Below, one piece after another: positions 1 to 6,079 of a stretch of DNA of 7,499 nucleotides. A program made the position numbers and the translations under genes. Source of the DNA: Burkholderiales bacterium (GTDB taxonomy: Bacteria > Pseudomonadota > Gammaproteobacteria > Burkholderiales > Casimicrobiaceae); NCBI GenBank assembly GCA_031257235.1, contig JAIRPA010000118.1:1-7499 (forward strand), given 5' to 3'. The notes under the pieces are model-generated. The model saw only the letters and a list, made by a program, of their open reading frames with translations. It was not told the origin of the DNA and made no database searches. The first letter of the stretch is position 1. Every line of letters begins with the position of its first letter.

Positions 1-110
1 TGGCGCGGCTTAACAGAAGAAGTAAGCGCTTTTCAAAAATGCTGGAAATGCTGACGATCACCCTTAGTTTATTCTTCCACCGACATCTTGTGCTAAGCAA
101 TGCCAATTGA
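1..110 (+). CDS. C-terminal end of an IS1-family-like transposase (partial, cut by window edge)
   Basis: A plus-strand frame is open from base 3 to a TGA at 108-110 and gives 35 residues. The stretch ARLNRRSKRFSKMLEML, followed by a hydrophobic tail, resembles the extreme C-terminus of IS1-family (InsAB-type) transposases, where a basic R-L-x-R-[RK]-[ST] segment precedes an aromatic-S-K and E-M-L motif. This is recognition from a short tail only; the DDE catalytic core would lie to the left, outside the window. It runs opposite to all other genes here, as expected for an inserted element. The right end of the IS should lie just past the stop, near 110-120, directly against a palindromic repeat (111-147). 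It could instead be a chance open frame, since 35 codons is short, so confidence is moderate. Whether the transposase is intact cannot be judged. Confidence 0.5.
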   Translation, partial: ARLNRRSKRFSKMLEMLTITLSLFFHRHLVLSNAN

Positions 111-168
111 ACACTCCCCAGAAAGTAGGGGTTTACTTTCTGCCGAATAGTTTTTACTTTTTGCCGCC
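111..168 (+). repeat. Partial copy of the two-hairpin intergenic repeat (second hairpin plus an extra right arm)
   Basis: Bases 119-127 (CAGAAAGTA) and 134-142 (TACTTTCTG) form a perfect 9-bp stem with a 6-nt loop, followed by CCGAA. This matches the second hairpin of the copy at 4733-4807 (CAAAAAGTA / TACTTTTTG then CCGAA), with one compensatory A-T to G-C change. The left flank ACTCC...CC also matches that copy if 5 bp are missing. A further right-arm copy, TACTTTTTGCCG, occurs at 155-166 and is identical to 4791-4802. The first (A6/T6) hairpin is absent here, possibly lost at the junction with the adjacent IS tail. It lies directly downstream of the lipoprotein stop but has no T-tract, so it does not look like a classical terminator. 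Confidence 0.65.
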
Positions 169-180
169 CCCTTATTCGGC
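142..180. repeat. 8-bp inverted repeat overlapping the lipoprotein stop codon
   Basis: GCCGAATA (142-149) and TATTCGGC (173-180) are exact reverse complements separated by 23 nt. The right arm contains the TAA stop of the lipoprotein gene (172-174 on the minus strand, sharing two bases with the arm). In the transcript this would be a stem just at the end of the coding region. The loop holds the extra TACTTTTTGCCG word. The function is unknown and it may be a fortuitous pairing within the repeat-rich 3' flank. Confidence 0.4.
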
Positions 181-1029
181 GCAGATGAATCCTTCGGGAA
201 CATCCTCCTCCCTCACCCATCTTAAAACGCGCGAAACATGAAGCTCTTCCCCCGCGATGATGATGCCAAACGTGCGTTGAAGGGCGGACTTGTTTTTTTG
301 CACATCGCAATAAACGGCTTCCTCCGCATCTTGGCAGGTATAACTTAAATCACCATAACTAAAAGGCGTGCATTCGTTAAACAAGGATTGCGCATTTTGG
401 TAAGAGGTATAAACAAAATCATCATTCCAATGCGTATAGATGGCACCCGTTTCCGAAGAAATAGGCGGTTCATTCATCGCACCAAATAGGGTGATAAATT
501 GGTCATCCGTGATGAGCGACGGGTTCTTAGTATGAATTTGCAGGTTAAACCCTTTGATTGCGGCAGGATTAAACGTTCCCGAAAAAAACACCACCGCGTT
601 ATCAATCCCGGTATTCTCTAATAACTCCGGCGTGGCAGAACAAAGAGGCAACATAAATACAAAAGAAGTACAATAAAATTGCGTTTCTCCGGCGGCCAGT
701 GCTTTTCTGTACACGCTGTCTGAGTGATAAAGATCAGGTTGAATGTCCCGATACCGTTGAAAGCCCCATATCCCCTCAACGGTTAAGAAACGATCGTCAA
801 AGGGAATCCGTAAGTCAAGATCAACAAAAGACGCAGACGGAGTCCGATCATTGATTGTAATAGCTTTGGAGCGAGCGCAATTTTCTCCCACACATGTAAT
901 TTCTTGAGAATTCTTGTTGTTATCATTATTGTTGTCATCACCGCCACTTCCACCCCCACTGCCGCCACAAGACGTTACAACGAATGGCACTAAACCAAAT
1001 GTCAAAATAAAGATATATTTATTTAACAT
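172..1029 (-). CDS. Putative Cys-rich outer-membrane lipoprotein, family not recognised
   Basis: The 285-residue product begins with a short basic N-terminus and a hydrophobic stretch (residues 5-18) ending in the lipobox V-T-S-C, with the lipidated Cys at 21. Residue +2 is Gly, not Asp, which by the Lol sorting rule points to the outer membrane. A flexible Gly/Ser then Asp/Asn-rich tether (about 22-42) leads to a globular part. That part has eight further cysteines (46, 51, 120, 130, 220, 232, 241, 283), an even number that would allow four disulfides in the periplasm or at the cell surface. Three ATGs are in tandem (1035, 1032, 1029). The third is chosen because it lies 6 nt from GGGGAG, the same spacing as in fba and yqhD here. 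I recognise no domain in residues 45-285 and assign no function. It lies 113 nt downstream of the phosphoesterase-like gene, probably with its own promoter. Confidence 0.82.
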   Translation of the reverse strand: MLNKYIFILTFGLVPFVVTSCGGSGGGSGGDDNNNDNNKNSQEITCVGENCARSKAITINDRTPSASFVDLDLRIPFDDRFLTVEGIWGFQRYRDIQPDLYHSDSVYRKALAAGETQFYCTSFVFMLPLCSATPELLENTGIDNAVVFFSGTFNPAAIKGFNLQIHTKNPSLITDDQFITLFGAMNEPPISSETGAIYTHWNDDFVYTSYQNAQSLFNECTPFSYGDLSYTCQDAEEAVYCDVQKNKSALQRTFGIIIAGEELHVSRVLRWVREEDVPEGFICAE

Positions 1030-1035
1030 CATCAT

Positions 1036-1041
1036 CTCCCC
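1036..1041 (-). promoter_or_regulatory. Ribosome binding site deciding the lipoprotein start
   Basis: GGGGAG (minus strand) is followed directly by ATGATGATG. The first ATG would have zero spacing and the second 3 nt. The third has 6 nt, matching the 6-nt spacing seen for fba and yqhD, so the third is the likely start. Confidence 0.65.
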
Positions 1042-1084
1042 GATAAAATATGATGAAGTACCCTTACTTTAACTATATGCAAAT

Positions 1085-1093
1085 TTTATACCA
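1085..1093 (-). promoter_or_regulatory. Possible extended -10 promoter for the lipoprotein gene
   Basis: On the minus strand the 113-nt AT-rich gap contains TGGTATAAA, which fits an extended -10 (TGn followed by TATAAA). It lies about 55 nt before the chosen start codon. No good -35 box is found at 16-18 nt upstream, which is tolerated for extended -10 promoters. In such AT-rich DNA chance matches are common, so confidence is low. Nothing else convincing is seen in 1036-1142: the weak ATTAC/GTAAT inverted repeat there has no GC core and no T-tract. Confidence 0.3.
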
Positions 1094-1142
1094 TAAATGC
1101 CAATGAGATGATTACGACTTAAGTAATTTTATAACAAAATAT

Positions 1143-4100
1143 TTATATAATATTATTTCCGATAGTTTGGGGTGCTAAAACCGTTTTTCGGGCAGGATAA
1201 CGATCATGATTTAATCCTCTGCTTTTATCACTCAACCAATCCCAATCGGGGACTTCTCCGTATTCACCCGCCCGCCGATTCATCTTAAAGGCAACACGGG
1301 TTTTGTTACCGTTTGTTCCCGTTTCTTCAACCTGAACAGACATGGGAATCAACCACGGATCAGACTCACACGATTCATAATATTGTGAAAATGATATATC
1401 GCCTAATTGATCTTTGGGCATTTTAAGACCCACCTCCAAAAACCAAGACGAATAGGCTTTGTTGAGTTTTGTATTCATTAAAGCGGCGGGGATTTTCACC
1501 TCATGCGCCACGGTGCCTTTAATCGAATGAATCGTCACATCAGGGCGATAACGATGAACAATCGACGTAAATCTCGGAGGCGTGGGTGTGAATTCCGGCT
1601 CTTTATCTTTGTCGCCCCCGATCGTTAATTCAAAACCTCTCCACGTTTTGGTTTTGACATGAAACCCCCACAATTTTAAAGAATCAATACATTGAAGCGA
1701 TTCCGTGTGTTGACCGGCAATCATCGCAATTTTGCCGTCTTGATGCTCATACGAAGACATCGCCCAATCCCAGCGTTGCGCAAATAAAATCGGTGACTCG
1801 GTGCCACTTGCCGCCATAGCGTCTAACGACACCGATAAACGGGGTTTAATGTTTTGGCTGAGGGTGGCACTCATCATCGCGCCTTTTGCGTCATAGAAAA
1901 GGCTTGCCGGAACGGATAAGGCTTGTCCGCCCCATTCATTGTTTAAGTCAACCTTCCCCATCGCGCCGCTTGAGTTTGCCACGACAAATGTCGTCCTATG
2001 GGTCAGTTGATGGATCCTGCTTTTTTGCAAATAAGGATCCATAGCAAGAGCGACAAAGTATTCGTCTTGAGAGACGCCTCCCCCGCCGGGGGAAGCCTTT
2101 TTCACCCCCACTTGATAGAGCCCCTGTTTGTGCCCATGCCCTGAAAAGTGCGCGTCAATGACACTTCGGGTGTCTTGATTCTCGGTGACGGCAACGCAGT
2201 TGTCAAAGAACCATTCAAGATTGTCGGTACACGAACCGACATTAACCCAACTCTCTTCTCCCGCCGTAGGTGAAAAAGAGATGTTGTTTTTGCTGAAAGG
2301 AATATTCCCGTAATGGATGAACGGAAAGTGCGACAAGACGTGCAAAACGCCCCCCTCCCCTTCAGATTTTACCCTGCGCATTTGATCGATCATGCGCATT
2401 TGCCACGAAGATAAAGCAAAGTTGGCGCGCGATAAATGCCCTGCTCTTTTTGCCTCCCCGTTCCCCCAATCAAGCCCTACGATCACACGCGGCGACACTT
2501 CACCGATACGAATAGCCCAATCGGTAAGCGGCGCATAGAGAAGTCTGAACCAATCAAAGCATTGTTCATTAAAGTTTTGCGGTAAAGGCGGCATCGAATA
2601 AGCGCAACCGAAAGCCAGACAAATCTCATAGTGGGTCAAATTGTGGGCGGCGGCAAGGTTGTTGCCCTCCTTATCTTTGATCCATTCTGCCGTGTCCACC
2701 GTGGTTCGATAGTGCTCAATATAAGCATGACGATCATAAAAGGCTTCTTCGCCGCTCGCTTTAGGGCTATTGACCAAGCCGCTCTTCTCACAAAGATAAT
2801 CATCGAGAGGTCGTGGATGATGAATCATCGATGCCACGTCATGGGTGGCAGCCGATGCGGTTTTGGACAACATGGTTTTTAAAGCACGCGCCGCGTCGGG
2901 TGAGAGGTTGCCCACGTTTGTGGTATCGGAAGAAGGGGTTTGATCGGCGACTTTTGCCAATGTTTTTAATAACTCCCCCGCCGGCATCGACCCGGCCACG
3001 GCATTCACGGATTTGATGATCTCCGTAACAGGAGCGTTCATCAATTTTTTTACCTCGCCTAATAGAGGTTGAACCTCTTGGCAGGTTCGATACGCTTTTG
3101 AGGATAACTTGCGCAAATCGAATTTTTCCATCCGTTGTTGTCCGAGTTGCCACGCGTTTTTTCGCGGCGCTACCCCGCATGGAAACTGATAAGCATCGTG
3201 GTTGCCCGTCACCATAAAAAGGGGCTTATTTTTTTTCTGCATGTACTCCATCAAGAAAGAGTACATCATCAATTCGTTCATTCCCCGCAAATAGAGGTTT
3301 TTATCGTCCCAATGATTGGAAATATTATAATTTTGATAATCCCGTTTGACGGATTTTCCCAACATTTTCGGATTGATATTGCGCGCGCAACGGATTAAAT
3401 TCCCCGTGAGAAACAACGCATCTTCACCGCTATCGGTGTCTAACAATTCCCCGAAAATCTTTGAAGCCACACACATATGTTCGACGGCTTTTGTGCCAAC
3501 CACGGGAGACGCCGATGGCGCATCCTCAATCACGGCGACGGAAGATTTTGCCAAGCCTTCCTGACGCGAGTCCAAAAGCGGGTCTGATAAGTGTTTGACG
3601 GTAAAATCTTGGCGCATTTCGATCACCGGATGCCAGCTCATCAAACTGTTGCTCGCGGATTGATCCAACGCCACCGGGTAAGTATTTAAAACATCATACT
3701 CTTCCAATATCTTATAGACTTCCTTGGGAGGATTCGTCGTTAATTCTATATCCGACTTGAACAAACCTTTGACAAAGGGAAGATCAGGATGATTTTGCGC
3801 GTCGTACCACGCAGCTTGAAGAATAAGATCGTGCGGCTCGACGATTTCCGCGCCGGTTAATTCTATCGGACAGCCATCCGCGCAACCGTGTTCGTGATTA
3901 AAAAAATTACTATAAAATTTTTTGTCCGCATATTCTTTTTGAGGTTTGCCGGGATAATTGCCCAACAAGGGCGACCTTACCATCCAGCCAAACGACTGCA
4001 AAGTCTCCAAGGATAACCGTTCGTATTCACGAAGCGCGGCTTTATCAATTTCAATTTCGTAAATATCCGTGAGCCTTCGTTCAGGCGGCAGATATTGGTT

Positions 4101-4658
4101 ATACAGTTGTACGGTGTGTTCGGCTAAGGTGCCGACAATATAACCTTCTTTGCTTTTAACGAACCCCGGCACGAATTTTCCGACACACCACACATCAATG
4201 GCGGCGTGGCATCGTGGCGCCAATGTTTTTTTCTCGATGCTATCGTTTAACAAACCATAATGGAGGGCTTTAGGGTCCATCAGCGGCTTTTGCCCGATCG
4301 GAAAAAATCGCGCGTGACGCGCGACGTAATAATGCCCCAAGCGCATTCTTAACACCTCACGCGGCGGGGTTTCGTCTTGGCCGGACATGGAATAGTGTTG
4401 ATCTTTCACGCCGCCGCCAAAAAGCATTTCCGCGCGCGCTTCCGCCGCCACGATCAATTTGAGCGTTGTTTGTGAAGGATCGGTCACCAAGGGCGTTCCC
4501 AACGCCGGAAATATCGGCACCGCCCACAACTGTTCCGGCTCTTCGTTTCTCATATCCTCCCCGCGCATCGGCAACCCGTAAAAAGATAAGGCTTCTTTTT
4601 CGGTGGCGGGCGATTGAATGATCGGATCAGCGTGGGTTAATGGAGCTTGATTGGGCAT
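1143..4658 (-). CDS. Very large calcineurin-like metallophosphoesterase-fold protein with altered metal-site residues
   Basis: The 1171-residue product has recognisable calcineurin-like phosphoesterase signatures. HLSDPLL (D359) sits at the expected DxH motif. LTGNLI (N420) sits at the GD motif. GNHD is at 485-488, SHFP (H777) at the middle-His motif, and GHGH at 840-843 (H841, H843). Before H777, a GLDWGNGE segment (about 728-735) and a Q-containing helix resemble the usual pre-His region of the superfamily. Two ligands look replaced: the DxH His by Leu361 and the GD Asp by Asn420. The domains are not contiguous. There is an unassigned N-terminal part of about 350 residues, including an H-x-H-x-C-x3-C cluster (255-263). 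A helical insertion of up to about 240 residues separates GNHD from the Asp730 segment, and a beta-rich C-terminal part of about 320 residues follows. No signal peptide is evident, suggesting a cytoplasmic or non-classically exported protein. The start is ATG 4656-4658, with AGGA 8 nt upstream. A TTG 60 nt further upstream also stays in frame but lies in a palindrome. The substrate is unknown. Confidence 0.8.
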   Translation of the reverse strand: MPNQAPLTHADPIIQSPATEKEALSFYGLPMRGEDMRNEEPEQLWAVPIFPALGTPLVTDPSQTTLKLIVAAEARAEMLFGGGVKDQHYSMSGQDETPPREVLRMRLGHYYVARHARFFPIGQKPLMDPKALHYGLLNDSIEKKTLAPRCHAAIDVWCVGKFVPGFVKSKEGYIVGTLAEHTVQLYNQYLPPERRLTDIYEIEIDKAALREYERLSLETLQSFGWMVRSPLLGNYPGKPQKEYADKKFYSNFFNHEHGCADGCPIELTGAEIVEPHDLILQAAWYDAQNHPDLPFVKGLFKSDIELTTNPPKEVYKILEEYDVLNTYPVALDQSASNSLMSWHPVIEMRQDFTVKHLSDPLLDSRQEGLAKSSVAVIEDAPSASPVVGTKAVEHMCVASKIFGELLDTDSGEDALFLTGNLIRCARNINPKMLGKSVKRDYQNYNISNHWDDKNLYLRGMNELMMYSFLMEYMQKKNKPLFMVTGNHDAYQFPCGVAPRKNAWQLGQQRMEKFDLRKLSSKAYRTCQEVQPLLGEVKKLMNAPVTEIIKSVNAVAGSMPAGELLKTLAKVADQTPSSDTTNVGNLSPDAARALKTMLSKTASAATHDVASMIHHPRPLDDYLCEKSGLVNSPKASGEEAFYDRHAYIEHYRTTVDTAEWIKDKEGNNLAAAHNLTHYEICLAFGCAYSMPPLPQNFNEQCFDWFRLLYAPLTDWAIRIGEVSPRVIVGLDWGNGEAKRAGHLSRANFALSSWQMRMIDQMRRVKSEGEGGVLHVLSHFPFIHYGNIPFSKNNISFSPTAGEESWVNVGSCTDNLEWFFDNCVAVTENQDTRSVIDAHFSGHGHKQGLYQVGVKKASPGGGGVSQDEYFVALAMDPYLQKSRIHQLTHRTTFVVANSSGAMGKVDLNNEWGGQALSVPASLFYDAKGAMMSATLSQNIKPRLSVSLDAMAASGTESPILFAQRWDWAMSSYEHQDGKIAMIAGQHTESLQCIDSLKLWGFHVKTKTWRGFELTIGGDKDKEPEFTPTPPRFTSIVHRYRPDVTIHSIKGTVAHEVKIPAALMNTKLNKAYSSWFLEVGLKMPKDQLGDISFSQYYESCESDPWLIPMSVQVEETGTNGNKTRVAFKMNRRAGEYGEVPDWDWLSDKSRGLNHDRYPARKTVLAPQTIGNNII

Positions 4659-4666
4659 GGGAAATT

Positions 4667-4670
4667 TCCT
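4667..4670 (-). promoter_or_regulatory. Ribosome binding site deciding the phosphoesterase-like gene start
   Basis: AGGA on the minus strand lies 8 nt before ATG 4656-4658. The in-frame upstream alternatives (ATG at 4695-4697 and TTG at 4716-4718) lack a comparable site. The TTG lies at the centre of the GC palindrome 4708-4727, so the shorter protein is preferred. Confidence 0.6.
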
Positions 4671-4707
4671 GATAAGGGTGACAGAACAAGGACACATAAA
4701 CTTCAAC

Positions 4708-4727
4708 GGGCGAGGCAAGCCTCGCCC
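4708..4727. repeat. Perfect GC-rich palindrome (REP-like)
   Basis: GGGCGAGGC (4708-4716) and GCCTCGCCC (4719-4727) are exact reverse complements with a 2-nt centre. On the minus strand this reads as a GTAGGGGCGAGGCTTG-type word. I recall similar short palindromes scattered between genes in many environmental bacterial genomes; that is recollection and was not searched. It lies 49 nt upstream of the phosphoesterase-like gene's start codon and could fold in its leader RNA. It adds to the two other hairpins in the 150-nt gap 4659-4808. Confidence 0.6.
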
Positions 4728-4730
4728 CTA

Positions 4731-4766
4731 CGCAAAAAAGGATCAGGCTTTGCCTGTCCTTTTTTG
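4731..4766 (-). terminator. Terminator-like hairpin after yqhD; 36-bp exact repeat of 7464-7499
   Basis: A 14-bp stem with one bulged T and a TTT loop is built from an A6 arm, GGA, bulged T, CAGGC, loop, GCCTG, TCC and a T6 arm. With a GC core and T6 on the 3' side, it can act as an intrinsic terminator in either direction. On the minus strand it begins 43 nt past the yqhD stop, so ending the yqhD (or fba-yqhD) transcript is the simplest role. All 36 bases recur identically and in the same orientation at 7464-7499. It is also the first hairpin of the larger two-hairpin repeat 4733-4807, so its terminator role may be secondary to being a mobile or repeated element. Confidence 0.7.
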
Positions 4767-4807
4767 GTGACTCCAACCGCCAAAAAGTAATACTTTTTGC
4801 CGAAACC
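4733..4807 (+). repeat. Complete copy of the two-hairpin intergenic repeat
   Basis: The order is: hairpin 1 (4733-4766, A6/T6 base, bulged T, 3-nt loop), then the linker GGTGACTCCAACCGCC (4766-4781), then hairpin 2 (CAAAAAGT 4781-4788 with ACTTTTTG 4792-4799), then CCGAAACC. The copy on the minus strand at 7231-7310 has the same order with linker GGTAACCCCAACCGCC. Hairpin 2 ends 7 nt before the yqhD stop codon on the plus map, so the element directly abuts that gene's 3' end. Confidence 0.75.
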
Positions 4808-4808
4808 T

Positions 4809-5969
4809 TTACTCCAAGCTCGCCAATAAAATTTGCCGCGCGACGTAGGGTGTGACTTCGCCGCGCGTCCCCAAAGCGGTAAAGCCCATTTGTTGTAAAC
4901 GTTCGGGAATAATATCTGCCGCCGCCGCTTCCACGCCCAAGGCTTTCAAACTTGTTTTTAACCCCATGGACTCAAAAAACGCCGCGGTTTTGGCCATGGC
5001 TTCCGTAATCGCCGCCTCTTCATCCACAATCGGCAAATGCCAAACGCGCGCGGCGTATTGGAGCAGTTTTGCATGCTTTGCCTTGCGATTGATCTGCCAA
5101 TTTTGCATCAAAATGGCCGCAAGCGATTGCCCGTGATCCAAGCCATACAGCGCCGTTAATTCATGCCCGATGCCGTGCGTGCTCCAATCTTGGGTCACAC
5201 CCACGCCGATCAAACCGTTTAATGCCTGATTGGCCGCCCACATAAAATTGGCGCGCGATTCATAATCTAAGGGATGCTTTAATGTTTGAGGTCCGACTTC
5301 AATCAATGTCCGCATCAAAGATTCCGCATAGCGATCCTGCACAATCGCGTTTTCGCACAAATTCATGTATTGCTCAACCACATGAACAAACGCATCCACA
5401 ATCCCGTTGCCGATTTGTTTGGGCGGCAAAGTATACGTTGCGGTGGGGTCAAGAATCGCAAACACCGGATACAAAAGATGATTGTAGTAACCGAGCTTGA
5501 TGCCCTTTTCTTTATGAGAAATCACCAGATTCCCGTTGCTTTCCGTGCCGGTGCCGGGCAAGGTTAAAACACAACTGATCGGCAATGCCTTGGAAATCGG
5601 CGTGTGCTTTTCGATGATACTCCAAGGGTCTGCGCCTTTAAACGGCACGGCCGCCGCGACAAACTTCGCGCCGTCAATCACCGACCCTCCGCCCACCGCC
5701 AAGATGTAATCGGATTTTTCACGACGCGCGAGCTCGACCGCGCTCATCAGGGTTTCATAAGAAGGATTGGGCTCAATCCCGCCAAACTCCGCAAACGTGT
5801 GTTTATTTAACGCCGCGCGAACCTGATCGAGAACATTGTTTTTCTTGACACTGCCCCCGCCATACAGCACCAATACCCTGTTTTTTTCCGGAATGGCGCG
5901 CCGCGCCGCATTGATTTGCCCCTTCCCGAAAAAAATCTGCGTGGGGTTGTGATAGGTAAATACGTGCAT
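4809..5969 (-). CDS. yqhD: YqhD-like iron/zinc-dependent alcohol dehydrogenase (NADPH aldehyde reductase)
   Basis: The 386-residue product matches the group III metal-dependent alcohol dehydrogenase family over its full length (E. coli YqhD is 387 aa). The N-terminal Rossmann-like nucleotide-binding part has YGGGSVKKNNVLDQ (36-49), the YqhD-type NADP-preferring loop, and AVGGGSVIDGAKF (91-103). The C-terminal helical part carries the metal ligands by alignment to YqhD: D192 and H196 (VDAFVH), H265 (DWSTH) and H279 (LDHGQ). All four are present. GHELTA at 268-273 is also family-typical. The family reduces short aldehydes (butanal, acrolein, methylglyoxal, malondialdehyde) with NADPH in the cytosol. 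ATG 5967-5969 is supported by GAGGAG 6 nt upstream. It lies 110 nt after fba with no evident terminator between, so co-transcription is possible. A terminator-like hairpin follows it. The physiological substrate is not determined by the sequence. Confidence 0.92.
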   Translation of the reverse strand: MHVFTYHNPTQIFFGKGQINAARRAIPEKNRVLVLYGGGSVKKNNVLDQVRAALNKHTFAEFGGIEPNPSYETLMSAVELARREKSDYILAVGGGSVIDGAKFVAAAVPFKGADPWSIIEKHTPISKALPISCVLTLPGTGTESNGNLVISHKEKGIKLGYYNHLLYPVFAILDPTATYTLPPKQIGNGIVDAFVHVVEQYMNLCENAIVQDRYAESLMRTLIEVGPQTLKHPLDYESRANFMWAANQALNGLIGVGVTQDWSTHGIGHELTALYGLDHGQSLAAILMQNWQINRKAKHAKLLQYAARVWHLPIVDEEAAITEAMAKTAAFFESMGLKTSLKALGVEAAAADIIPERLQQMGFTALGTRGEVTPYVARQILLASLE

Positions 5970-5998
5970 GATGATCTCCTCTTAAAATAATGTATCCG

Positions 5999-6007
5999 CG
6001 AAACGAG
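5999..6007 (-). promoter_or_regulatory. CTCGTTTCG word in the yqhD leader, shared with the fba promoter region
   Basis: The 9-mer CTCGTTTCG (minus strand) lies about 30 nt before the yqhD start. The same 9-mer occurs on the plus strand at 7182-7190 in the fba promoter, and a one-mismatch copy (CTTGTTTCG, minus strand) lies at 7161-7169. A common regulator site is possible, but two roughly 100-nt regions share a 9-mer by chance often enough that this is only a hint. I found no confident -35/-10 pair for yqhD in the AT-rich gap 5970-6079. Confidence 0.2.
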
Positions 6008-6079
6008 AAACGATAGTTTAAAACCGACAAAAAACAAAACCTAAATGCAAAAATACGAATAAAAATACTGTATAAGTCA

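Noticed and set aside
1..107. Minus-strand frame beginning with TTG near 107, open to the left edge, with GGGGAG upstream
   Set aside because: It lies antisense to the transposase-like tail, needs a TTG start, and its translation (Leu/Ser/Arg-rich) resembles nothing. The plus-strand reading is better supported.
119..142. Intrinsic terminator of the lipoprotein gene
   Set aside because: The 9-bp stem is followed on the minus strand by GGGGAG rather than a T-tract, so it is listed as part of the repeat family instead.
1036..1142. Intrinsic terminator after the large gene
   Set aside because: Only a weak ATTAC/GTAAT pairing in very AT-rich sequence; there is no GC-rich stem followed by a T-tract.
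2631..3564. Several plus-strand and minus-strand open frames of 67-113 codons inside the large gene
   Set aside because: They are shadows of the 1171-residue gene, whose frame carries the recognisable motifs GNHD, SHFP and GHGH.
4733..4807. Integron attC-like site (variable stem with an extrahelical base)
   Set aside because: The bulged base and variable stem are reminiscent, but the conserved core words RYYYAAC and GTTRRRY are not present at the stem base, which is A6/T6 instead. There is no integrase or cassette array in view.
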